Shown one piece after another: positions 22,856 to 32,156 of a stretch of DNA of 64,000 nt. This DNA comes from Takakia lepidozioides (Eukaryota; Streptophyta; Takakiopsida; Takakiales; Takakiaceae), in the NCBI GenBank assembly GCA_030704615.1, contig CM060733.1, positions 18,414,001 to 18,478,000 on the forward strand, given 5' to 3'. The notes under the pieces are model-generated. The model was not told the origin of the DNA and did not search any database. It worked only from the letters and a program-made list of their open reading frames with translations. The stretch's first letter is position 1. Each line of letters starts with the position of its first letter. Made by a program: the position numbers and the translations under genes.

Positions 22856-23900
22856 GTGGAGTTGGATCCACATCGTGGGGAGGCAAGCCGTCAGGCCAAG
22901 CTTCCTCAGTCATTCACATTGGCGGAGACAGTGTCGACGCCGTCCATGGCACCTAGTTCTCGCCCGACTGTTACCGAGGCGGAGGTTATTATGCCATTGG
23001 GGAGAGTTACACGGGCAGCACCACTACCTAGTGTTGCCAAGGCTACGACAGCTAGTGTGCTGCTGGGGGCGGCCACAGCTGTGTGCCAGGCTCCATTGTT
23101 CTCGGCTACCATGATTGCGACGCTGGGGGTAAGACCAACTGAGGTGTTCAGGCTGGCAGCAACACTCTGTGAGAGTGAGGAGGTTACTTCATCTTCTGCG
23201 GAGATAGTGGGAGGTGTAGTGCCGGAGGGATCCTCAGATGTGAGGGTCAAGACTGCCACGGCAGCGCCATGGCAAGCTGCAGCTATCAGGTTGATGGAGC
23301 TGTCAGCTAGGCCAGCCATTGAGTGCGCCATGGTGACACCTGGAGTTGTCATGTTAGACCACCAGGATGGCATTTTCTGTTTGAGTGGACCGGCAGGCAA
23401 GAGGTACCACTGCGGTCTTGTTGGACCGAGCTCAGCCATTGACTCGGGAGCTCAGCCATTGATGTTGGGCTACTATGCAGCCTCACGGAGGCGGATATGG
23501 AGCCGTGCCCTTTCCAGATACAGACATCTCTGGGAGGATCAGAGTAGGCTCGGGGCATGATACGGCGTGAGTTGGCTATCAGACTACAGCTGGATCATCC
23601 TACAGATGGCTCAGTGATGAGAGCCAAGGCCATTGTGACAGACGCGGTCTCGTACAATGTTCTTGTTGGTGGGGCAGTGTTGTACCCCATGGGCTTCACC
23701 CTGGATTTTTGGGAGGAGTTAGCTTCCTATAGGCCTGGATGGCAGTCAGGGGAAGGCTGGCGTGTGCAGCTCCCTATGACATTCATAGGAGGAGTTGCGG
23801 TTGCCCAGCGAGGCAAGATGCCAACACTGGCAGTATTCATAGCTGTAGCGACTTGGCCTGGAGAGTTGTTGGATGACAACACTCATTCAGAGGATTGCCC
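22856..23900 (+). pseudogene. Element B linker and retropepsin (DSGA active site)
   Basis: A long Ala/Thr/Val linker leads to the catalytic loop SSAIDSGAQPLMLG, with the Asp codon at 23441-23443. After a frameshift near 23470 the fold continues as LTEADMEPCPFQIQT, then MIRRELAIRLQLDHPTDGSV and VLVGGAVLYPMGFTLDFWEE. The same sequence on the minus strand at 1-563 shows it is a family-wide domain. A TAG precedes ARGMIRREL. Homology ends near NTHSED (about 23890), where the antisense methyltransferase piece begins. It is an aspartic protease by motif; broken in this copy. Confidence 0.75.
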
Positions 23901-24267
23901 ATTAGTGGCACATTCTCCAAGATGTATGCTGGAGATACAACTTGATGAAGCTGTAAGTGGCGCAAAACCCGCACCATCTTCCAAACCAGACCCGACCTCG
24001 AGTCTCGCAATCCATTGCCATGCCCGGCTGATAAATGCCCTTGGCAGGGCCAACCTGCCACTACCAAATCAATGGAGCCAACCCGCTCCAAATCCTGCGC
24101 CCCCAGCAACGAAATGTCTCCTGGCAAGGCCTGCTGATATCCACAAACTACAGACAAACAAGGTGGGTCGACCACAAGCAGCACTACCTACACTGCTCAG
24201 CTTCCCAGGATCGCATGCTTTCCGGGATAGCGGACCTGGCCTCCTATGGGATGCTCAGTTGTAGCAG
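23895..24267 (-). pseudogene. C5 cytosine methyltransferase fragment, antisense within element B
   Basis: On the minus strand a frame reads LPGDISLLGAQDLERVGSID, then LVVAGWPCQGHLSAGHG, NGLRDSRSGLVWKMVRVLRH and SPAYILENVPLMGN. This matches C5-cytosine methyltransferase motif IV (Pro-Cys-Gln, where the Cys attacks C6 of cytosine) and motif VI (Glu-Asn-Val). Motif I (SAM binding) and motifs VIII-X with the target-recognition domain are absent. A stop lies just upstream at 24188-24190. TTAGTGG occurs at both ends (23902-23908, 24268-24274). The piece runs opposite to protease and integrase and fills the place where reverse transcriptase should be. Retrotransposon-borne methyltransferases are known from charophytes and dinoflagellates. 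Catalytic residues are intact in the piece, but it cannot be a whole enzyme. Confidence 0.82.
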
Positions 24268-24975
24268 TTAGTGGAGCCTAATGCCGACGAGCAAGAGCGG
24301 ACTATGGGTTTTTCCATTGGGACCACGGCGGTGCCTTCTCTTTCTGAGGCATCACGTCGTCAGGTGTTGGGGCAAGCGATGGATCTAAATTGCTTGACCT
24401 GGATTATCAGCTTGGCTATGGCTGAGCAACGTAGAGTGCGGAGTGCACTTCCCTTGACGGTCTCTCTGCCTACCGAGACGGTACAGGCAGTGAGTGGGGG
24501 CGAGCCGGTGAGGACCACGGAGTGTAGACATCCATGGCACACGTGGGAGGTGCTCGAGGTTCAAAGGGAGTTGGCAGCCAAGACGGCTGTGATGGATGAG
24601 GTGGGGATTCTTCTCGGGTTGAGGAGGTCCTCAAGGATGAGATGATGGGGCAGGATGAGGCCTTGTCATTGACTGAGCAGGCAGGGAGTACTGCTCAAGA
24701 GGTTGCGGCATAGCAACCACGGGACGCGTCCTCTACCTCTAAGTCTACTGGACTTAAGGTTGCAGTTACGAAGGGCAATTGGGAGCCTGACATTGGATCT
24801 ATTGTCACTAGAGGAGAGAGACGACGTATATGGGGGTTCCTGAGGCTTACAGGAATTGCTTTGCCTCTCGTGCTACGGTGGAGGAGCATGAGAGACATGT
24901 TCAGGTTGTGCATCGACCAGGTTTGGTCAATAGGGATGCGGATGGATTGAGTCGCAATCCATGCACGAACCAGCA
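24268..24975 (+). pseudogene. Element B pol remnant, RNase H stub, no RT
   Basis: The plus strand after the methyltransferase reads a linker-like segment (TMGFSIGTTAVPSLSEASRR, then LNCLTWIISLAMAEQRR) that I do not recognise. From about 24840 come AYRNCFASRATVEEHERHVQ and VVHRPGLVNRDADGLSRNP, the typical end of a Ty3 RNase H domain. None of the RT motifs (LPF/YG, FGL, xDD) occurs between protease and this point, so a deletion of over 1 kb removed RT and most of RNase H. Confidence 0.7.
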
Positions 24976-24977
24976 GG

Positions 24978-26240
24978 ATGACTGTAGATGTAGTGTCTGA
25001 GGACCCTGAGGCTAGTGATGAGCCAGGTGGTGCCAGAGATATACATGAGGATTCGGTTGTGTTGGATTACCTCCGCACTGGAGACACGACAGCTAGTGTG
25101 ACTGCCAAGGAGAGGGATCGGATCTTACAACGAGCCAAGAGGTTCAAGTGGGAGGGGATACACCTGCTTCGAGTGTGGGAGGATGGTCGGGTGAGGATCG
25201 TGCCTCACCCAACACAGCGTGCACGGTTAGTGCGGCATGCCCATGAGGAGTTGGGGCATTTTGGAGTGCGACGCACTCATAGTTTACTGCAGGGGCAGTA
25301 TTGGTGGCGTGGTATGCACACAGAGGTACAACAGTTCGTGGCTAGGTGCATGGTGTGTGACAGGGTGCGTGCTTCATTCAACGCCCCTACACCACAGTTG
25401 CATCCTTTACCCATCATAGGATTGGGCTACAGGTGGAGTCTTGACTTCGTAGGGCCTTTGTCACTGACGATGCGTCACCACAGATATGTGTTGGTGATGG
25501 TGGAGCACTTCTCCAAGTGGATTGAGTTGGTTCCATTGCCTGACAAGGCTAGTGAGGGGGCTGCGTATGCATTCCTGGATCGTGTGCTTAGCCGATCCGG
25601 TGCTCCAGCTGAGGTACTCACGGACCAAGGGAGAGAGTTCTTGGGGGGGGGGGGGGGGGTTTCAGGCTTTGTGTGATAAAGCCTTAATAGACCACCGTAC
25701 CACTTCTCGGGATCATCTTGAGGCCGATGGCTTGGTAGAGAGAGTGGTGCAGACGGTGAAGAGGGTTTGCGCAAGTATGGCTTGCAAAAATGACACCTAG
25801 GAGATTGGGATCTTCAAGTACCTTGGCTAGCCATGGGCTACACGTTTAGCAAGCAAGCATCACTTGCCTCCTTCTCACCATATTTTCTTCTCTTTGGCCG
25901 AGAGCCAGATTTGCCTGCGTCTATTCACAGGGAGGCTGCAGTAGTCCTCAACCTTGATGATCCGGATGTGTGGACACAAGCATGTGCCCAGCGGGCAGAG
26001 TTATTCAAGAGGGTCATGCCTATGGTTTTTGAGAACCTTGCTATTGCCCAACACCGAGACACATTGAGGTATGCCACTATACGTGGAGGGGATATCGGCC
26101 AGGTGTTCGGCGTTTCCACCCTGGAGACTATGTGTATCTGCAGCAAACAACGCCTACGACCTTGGATGTCACAGCAGGACGTGTGATTCTAAGGGTCAGG
26201 GAGGTGTTGCCTTCAGGAGTGTTAATTCTGGAGGGTCGAG
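24978..26240 (+). pseudogene. Element B integrase
   Basis: The HHCC zinc site reads HEELGHFGVRRTHSLL then FVARCMVCDRVRAS (25240-25380). The core has the first Asp in YRWSLDFVGPLS and the second in EVLTDQGREFLGG, and the Glu lies in EADGLVERVVQTVKRV. Between the second Asp and Glu a run of 17 G (25643-25659) shifts the frame. A TAG follows near 25798. The C-terminal part continues as SPYFLLFGREPDLPASIHRE and a GPF-like strand FHPGDYVYLQQTTPTT, which then runs in one frame, with a single TGA at 26251-26253, into a PHD finger. Confidence 0.82.
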
Positions 26241-26491
26241 ATGGCATGGTATGAAAGGACCATGTGCGTAATTGTGCGACATGTCACCATCCACATGTGG
26301 ATGGGAGGATAGATCCCAACCTTGCAGTGGTACCTGCAGGGTTGCGTTGCATGCTATGTGGGTATGCTCGTGGTGTCACCACTATGCTGGTGTGTGATCG
26401 ATGCTCAAGAGGTTGGCACATGGGATGCTTGACACCACCTCTTGAGAGGGTTCCTGATGGAGATTGGTTATGTCCACCCTGCTTGGGATAG
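26108..26491 (+). CDS. Integrase tail with PHD finger
   Basis: In one frame from 26108 the integrase C-terminus (RFHPGDYVYLQQ, then RVILRVREVLPSGVLILEG) runs through a single TGA (26251-26253) into CATCHHPHVDG and then a complete Cys4-His-Cys3 PHD finger. That finger comprises C-M-L-C, eleven residues, C-D-R-C, four residues, H-M-G-C, then LTPPLERVPDGDW and C-P-P-C, ending at TAG 26489-26491. Spacing and the conserved Trp two residues before the last Cys pair fit a PHD finger. PHD fingers bind the histone H3 tail, usually by its K4 methylation state. Here it occupies the place of the chromodomain in element A, so a targeting role is inferred. All zinc ligands are intact. Confidence 0.88.
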
Positions 26492-26740
26492 TGGCAGTGG
26501 ATATGACTAGTGACAGCTCACAAGACATGGGAGGCCAAGCTCATAGGAGTCAATACCCAAGATCTTAGGCTCAAGTTCACAGGTTGCAAGACGGTGACTA
26601 ACGATGGGGCAACTCTTGTACCCGGCCTCTTGATCTATTGAGTTTGAGTGTAGTAGGGACAATGCTGGAGGACCTAGTGAGGCTATGGCCACTATCACAT
26701 CTTATGGCTACCTAGACTTAGAGGGACCTAAGCGCCAGCT

Positions 26741-26751
26741 AGGGGGGCGAT
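26741..26751 (+). promoter_or_regulatory. Element B polypurine tract
   Basis: AGGGGGGCGAT directly precedes an LTR-like segment starting TGTGATGG at 26752, the position expected for the plus-strand primer. Confidence 0.6.
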
Positions 26752-27148
26752 TGTGATGGACTAGTGGCAGCCTAGTGATGGACTAGTGGCTGCACTAGTG
26801 GTGGCTAGTGGCAGCCTAGTGGTGGACTAGCGGCTGCACTAGTGGTGGCTAGTGGCAGTCTAGTGGTTGGACTAGTGGCTGCACTAGTGGTGGCTAGTGG
26901 CAGCCTAGTGGTTGGACTAGTGGTTGCACTAGTGGTGGGTAGTGACAGCCTTGTGGTTGGACTAGTGGCTGCACTAGTGGTGGCTAGTGGCAGCCTAGTG
27001 GTGGACTAGTGGCTGCACTAGTGGTGACTAGTGGCAGCCTAGTGGTGCACTAGTGGTGGACTAGTGATAGACTAGTGTTTGGTGTGCATATATGTTGTGT
27101 GGTTTTGGACAGCGATGTAGTTGTGTAACAATATGTATGCGCACGACA
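26752..27148 (+). repeat. Element B 3' LTR segment 1 with 45-bp minisatellite
   Basis: It begins TGTGATGGAC after the polypurine tract and ends ATGCGCACGACA. It corresponds to the last 410 bp of the LTR at 27151-27878 (from 27469) and lacks the TGTCAAG half. Most of it is a 44-45 bp tandem repeat, about seven units of the type GGCAGCCTAGTGG, then TTGGACTAGTGG, then CTGCACTAGTGG. Confidence 0.8.
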
Positions 27149-27150
27149 GC

Positions 27151-27878
27151 TGTCAAGTTATTTTACCACTGGTGTGAAGTTAGCTAGGAAATAGCTAGCT
27201 TTTATATATTGATATTTGGGATTGACCCAAGTGTCAATCCAGGGGCCAATACATGTTTGGGCACCTGACGTTGTTATCTTCATGGCAGATCGCGGTGGGC
27301 TCATCTTTCTCGAGTTGAGCCTCATCGCGTCTAGCTATGGCGCCGTAGTGTGGATTCCCCATGGCGTGGGGTGCACTTGGCTTGACTTAAGATATGAGTG
27401 ATGTTTTCATGTGCGAGTGTGTGAGTTTGAGAGAGCTTGTATGCTTGTATCATTCCTTTTCTTATCATTGTGATGGACTAGTGGCAGCCTAGTAATGGAC
27501 TAGTGGCTGCACTAGTGGTGGCTAGTGACAGCCTAGTGGTGGACTAGCGGTTGCACTAGTGGTGGCTAGTAGCAGCCTAGTGGTTGGACTAGTGGCTGCA
27601 CTAGTGGTGGCTAGTGGCAGCCTAGTGGTTGGACTAGTGGCTGCACTAGTGGTGGACTAGTGGCTGCACTAGTGGTGGCTAGTGGCAGCCTAGTGGTGGA
27701 CAAGTGGCTACACTAGTGGTGACTAGTGGTTGCACTAGTGGTGACTAGTGGTTGTCTAGCGGCAGCCTAGTGGTGCACTAGTGTTGGACTAGTGATAGAC
27801 TAGTGTTTGGTGTGCACATATGTTGTGTGGTTTTGGATAGCGATATGTAGTTGTGTAGCGATATGTATGCGCACGGCA
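27151..27878 (+). repeat. Element B LTR, complete
   Basis: 728 bp from TGTCAAGTTATT to GCGCACGGCA. The first 318 bp and the last 70 bp align with the solo LTR at 29754-30075. The middle (27469-27800) is the CTAGTGG minisatellite, about six units, absent from the solo LTR. It abuts segment 1 through the two bases GC, so the join forms the perfect palindrome GACAGCTGTC at 27145-27154. Confidence 0.82.
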
Positions 27879-28479
27879 AGGCGGAGGCGCTCACTAGGTG
27901 GAGCCCCGCACACCGAGTTGCGGTGGGGGTGGCTCCACAAGGGGTGGAGGTAGCTTAGTGGGACTTAGTGGGGATGGCATAGGACTCACCATGGGGCAGA
28001 GACCTTGTGGTGGGAGTCGTGGGGAGTCTTGGGACTCACCACGGTCCAATGGGGCCGTGGTGGGTGGGCCAAGACTCACCGCGACTTATCACCGGGAATC
28101 AAGGGTCTTCGTGGTGGTTCGCCATAAAATAGCATGGTTGTTTGTGAAACCCCCGCGGACAGTCACAAAAGTATATATAGGGAGTAGTAACCCCGAGAAC
28201 GGTGCAAGCCCGTTGGTGACCAAAATCTAGTGAGTAAGCAAGCGAGCCGGAAAGCGACCAAGAAGTGGGGAGCTTTTCCGGACTGCCATCTACCAAAGGG
28301 AATTTCCACTAGGCCAAAATTGGTGGAGGGTCTGTTGGGGGAAAAAAAAAGGACCGTTATGTCCCGGTGAGCAGCCGAAGCTCCGAGTTGGCCTGGCGGC
28401 CAGGTTGGGAGTTAGGCGCGCACATCAAAGCGAGTAACTATGACTTGAAGGGGAGCTTACCGAAGTGAGGTGCGCGACA
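27879..28479 (+). repeat. Element A 3' LTR, right part
   Basis: Resumes after the AGGC duplication and follows the 5' LTR to GTGCGCGACA, including TATATATA at 28172-28179. Together with 19189-19316 it makes the complete 3' LTR. Confidence 0.92.
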
Positions 28480-28710
28480 AAATCCCTCAGTCCGTATCCC
28501 TCCATATTGTTTCAAAAGTATGCAGGTTTTTGTACACAACCACAGTCGGATAAGAGTTTCATGTCGAAAAACTCTTTTGTTACGGCGAAGTATTTCAAAA
28601 AATTTAGTTCACATCCCTCCATATTTGTTCAAGAGCATGTAGTGCTCTGAACAATTCACTAACAGACAAGAGTTTCGTGTTGAGAAACCTTTTTCAATCT
28701 TTGAATTCAT
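28480..28710 (+). repeat. 117-bp tandem array, continuation
   Basis: Two more units (landmarks at 28556 and 28672, 116 bp apart) follow the element A target duplication, completing the array interrupted at 11891. The array end decays after about 28700. Confidence 0.85.
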
Positions 28711-28984
28711 TACTAAGAATTGTCGACATTGATGTTATCAAAGCGAAACAATCTCAGACCTTTTCAGATTCTGTTCTAAAATTCACGGCACAAGAAAGAA
28801 TATCTTGGTTTTATTGATAATCTAAATGACAGATGTACATGTTAACTCTGTTCCTAAAGAAAATTTCAGTAAGCGATCCACTTTATTGAGTTTACATTAT
28901 GCCACGATCGATACCCCAATGTTTCAATCGTAGAAAAGCGACAAAATACGCCTCACTCATTCTTGTAATTCGCCACTCTGGGCA

Positions 28985-30640
28985 CTATTGCCACCAACAC
29001 ACATACTACCGATCCTAGACTTCACAACATCCTCTCATCTGAAATTCCCACCTCAACAATGCATATATACAGATGGCTCCCTCGAAGAGGCGCAAGCAAC
29101 GTATGGAACTTACTGCATTAAAGATAACTTGAGGTCATACAAAAGACTCCCAAGACGCCAAAGTATCACAGGCGTAGAACTCATGGTTATCCATGATGCC
29201 ATAAAAATCTACCTATTTACGAACAGTTTGGTATCTGTCTACCTCACCAATAAAATCCTCTAAACCTATTATACAAATACACTATCCAAATCTAAACCTT
29301 ATTAAAGCAATCATTGAAGTTACTTCATCCCTCATGCTACAAATCCATATATATAAAGTTCGCTCCTATTCACACATATTAGGATGTGACATTGCGGGCC
29401 AGATGGCTCAGCTCGGCTCCATGCAACCTTCTGTAAATCCTCCCTATTCACTTAGCACACGCATATCCATCTGGCTCGTCTCAACTACGGTGAGATTATC
29501 ACACCTATACGGGATCTAGAAACATATGCACAAAAGAAACCAAATAATGAATCCAAGTACCCCGCACCGACACAAATTCATGCATATCAAAATGAATATC
29601 TTCCCCACACCTAATGCATGTCATGTCCAACCACTTTTGGACATCTCCTATAATTACTCATGCCCAAATCAGAGAACCACTACGATTCTGAGACAGCCAA
29701 CATGGGTAATAAAAAAAAGAAACCTATTTTGGCCATTATTATAGCATTGCACATGTCAAGTTAATTTGCTAGTAGTGTGAAACTGGCTAATAAATAAATA
29801 GTTTCTATATATTGACACTTGGGCTTGATTTAAGTGTCAACCCAGGGGTCAAGAGATTTGTTGGCCCCTGGGCGTGGTTTATCTCCACGACAGATGGCAA
29901 TGATGAGGCTTAACTCTCTCGAGTTGAGCCTCCCGCGTCGGCTATGGCGCGCGTAGTGCCGATTCCCCATAGCTTTTGGGGTGTGCTTAGCTTGACTCGT
30001 AATTTATAAGTGATGGTGTTTAGTTTTTGGTTTGGATAGCGATGTAGTTGTGCAGCGTTACATATGCACACGACACACATTATGCCATGCACAACCCCCA
30101 AAGTAGACACATGGCCATACCTACATCTCTATTGTAAGCACCCCATACTTCATGGATTACATATAACCAAACATAACCAATGAGTTTGGCATATTCAAAA
30201 ACTTCTTCTAGCACATCTTAAATCCAGCTGGCTTAATCTCATCAATGTAGGCACGTTTTAACCACCATGGCTTCTACCCTGCACATGTCTCTATTCCGTT
30301 GTCTAGCAAGGTTATGCCCTGATATTCTACTTATCCATGGACTACCTTTTTCGTCAACAATACCAACAAGTCCACATCCTTACCTCACCGTTCATGTAAT
30401 AGAATCTGCATTTTGTCAAGATAGAGACCCTAACCAATCAATTATGTATAAACGTGAAAAATATGAACCACTCATTTTAGCCCTTTGTCACCATGGATGG
30501 AACACCGCCCCTTTGACTATCATTACCGCCGGTAGAGGGGGAGTACATTGCCACAACACTCAAATTCTCAAAGAAAACCTCAAACTTTCGTTAAAATACA
30601 CCACCCTACTCCTAGCACCTTGCATTTCATAGCTATTACG
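28985..30640 (+). pseudogene. LINE-type RNase H and tail fragment, split by a solo LTR
   Basis: An RNase H domain is legible over several frames: CIYTDGSLEEAQATYGTYC with the first catalytic Asp, then RQSITGVELMVIHDAI with the Glu, IYLFTNSLVSVYLTNKI, where the usual Asp is Asn, and HILGCDIAGQMAQLG with the last Asp. This order, with an LXXHXGXXXNEXAD-like end, is typical of RNase H domains of non-LTR elements. The sequence after 30076 (TWPYLHLYCKHPILHGLHI, then KLLLAHLKSSWLNLINVGTF) continues it. Stops and frameshifts are frequent, so it is a dead fragment with no RT or endonuclease in the window. Confidence 0.65.
29754..30075 (+). mobile_element. solo LTR of the element B family
   Basis: 322 bp from TGTCAAGTTAATTTGC to ATATGCACACGACA, flanked by a 4-bp duplication CACA (29750-29753, 30076-30079). 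It aligns with the LTR at 27151-27878 but lacks the CTAGTGG minisatellite. A solo LTR arises by recombination between the two LTRs of a full element, leaving one behind. Confidence 0.88.
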
Positions 30641-32156
30641 TCACTTACAGCCTATTAGAGAATATTTGATGAACAAATGGGATGAAGACGTGGGCATTTG
30701 GTACACCTAAGCACACTATTTGCCCATTAAATCAACCATCAATAAATCTACAACCACTAGTGGTTGATTTAGTGGGGGGGGGGGGGGGGGGTTTTGAAGA
30801 GTCAGATGGTTTGTAGATGATGTGTCGAGGGTGGTAGATGATGTTTGATTCCACCAGCATTTGATATTTATTCCATATGCCTTTAAGGCGTCACAATGGA
30901 TCATCCCTTCCTGCGTTGGGAGCATAAGCTGGGAACATATGGGAACAGTGGAGAACGCAGCTGAAGCTTTGTCACCGTGCTTACAGAGCCAACAAAAGCA
31001 AGAGAGTATATCTTATCGGTTCGGACACGAGCATGCCCTATCATGGCGCCCCACAATCTGAGCTCAACCTCACACCCTCCGAGAGCCAAGCAGGCCCTCG
31101 GTATATTTGGCCACCATGGAACCTTTCGTTCACGAACCGTGAATTGTTGGAGTGAAACCAGGCTGACTGAATGTAGCTTGAAGGATTTGAGTCGGAGCAA
31201 GCTTGACTTGAAGTCACAGCATGTAAAACTATAGAACAGATATCTGCGAAATAGAGTGGGGCCCATCCCATCCATGGGCATGTCCCCAGCCAATGAATGT
31301 CTGGCTGGCGCATTACAGGTGTTAGAGTGGCGGGGTGGTGAAATAGTTGAAGAGAGGAGGGCAGTGCAGGACGTGATCCTCTCCCGGCTTTGCGGGGGCT
31401 TCCTATGGTTTTTGGAAGAAGCGGTTAGAAGAAGATTATATGGTTCTTAATGTATAAATGGTGATGCAAAAAGTCCTTGCTCTGCCATTGAGGTCTGTGG
31501 CGTGTCGATGTTTCTCATTTTTTCGCATCCGATTTCTATCTGTAGCCCACGGAGCGGGTAGATTCTGCTCTCTTTGTGCTTCTGTATCGGTGCTTGTTTC
31601 GACATCTGCATTTGAATGAGTAGGCTACAGTAGCATTCTGGAATACGTTTCTGATGTTCCGGATGGCTGTCAGGCAAAGGGACGTGAGCTATGCCTGGTT
31701 TCATGTGGTTTGTAAACCGCATTTCTTACCCTCAGCCAAGGTGCGCCTGCCCTAGCTCGTGTTGCCAGTTTGAGACTTCGGATGTAACCATTCCCTGCCC
31801 TGCTTCTGGATCACAAGCGTCCTTTTCAGCCTGGATATGGAGATTTCGTATCACTGAATTTCCTGAAATATGATTTTATCCAAGTAAGAATCCTTGGCGA
31901 GCTGAGTACACGTTAGAATGCTGAGGGACGAATTTCCAAATTCCTGTCCTGGCATTCGAAATGACGGAGGCCGAGACGCTGTGTAGTTACATGACACATT
32001 GGCTGGTTAGTCTCCCTTCTGGTTGAAGAGACGTAAGCAACGTATCGCCACGCTCACCAGATCTACAAGGAGGTCTCGGGAGACAAGACCAGCAGAGATT
32101 GTGTAGGTGATAGAGAGCTGTGCGAACACATCGGTTTCTGCTAACTTGTCGGCGTC
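30641..32156. other. intergenic region upstream of LCYE
   Basis: An 18-G run lies at 30774-30791, just after a CCACTAGTGG palindrome. The rest has only short frames. The promoter of the lycopene cyclase gene must lie in the right part, but I see no clear TATA box. Confidence 0.5.

Larger units (their letters stand above)
19317..27878 (+). mobile_element. Element B: PHD-tailed Ty3 element nested in the element A LTR
   Basis: 8.56 kb from TGTCAAGTTATTTTACC to GCGCACGGCA, flanked by the 4-bp duplication AGGC (19313-19316 and 27879-27882). The first 37 bp equal the start of the complete LTR at 27151 and then diverge, so the 5' LTR is truncated or replaced. Inside are gag with two zinc knuckles, protease with DSGA, an antisense cytosine-methyltransferase piece, an RNase H stub, integrase and a PHD finger. 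Reverse transcriptase is missing. The 3' side has two LTR-type segments in tandem. The solo LTR at 29754-30075 belongs to the same LTR family and also has a 4-bp duplication (CACA). Confidence 0.85.
11892..28479 (+). mobile_element. Element A: chromodomain Ty3/gypsy element with nested insertions
   Basis: The element starts TGTCGCGG and ends CGCGACA, so its termini form a short inverted repeat with TG...CA ends. It is flanked by a 5-bp target duplication AAATC (11887-11891 and 28480-28484), and the flanks rejoin the 117-bp array cleanly. Internal order is 5' LTR, tRNA-Met primer site, gag with one zinc knuckle, protease, reverse transcriptase, RNase H, integrase, chromodomain, 3' LTR. That order and the chromodomain place it among the chromoviruses. 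It is dead: there are several stops and frameshifts, a hAT-like insertion lies in integrase, and element B lies in the 3' LTR. Confidence 0.93.

Noticed and set aside
23557-24264. Plus-strand 235-codon ORF taken as one protein
   Set aside because: Only its first 115 codons are protease. The remainder is the antisense of the methyltransferase fragment and reads without conserved character.
31256-31450. Short ORF upstream of LCYE as a uORF or extra exon
   Set aside because: No splice sites linking it in phase to exon 1 and no conserved residues.
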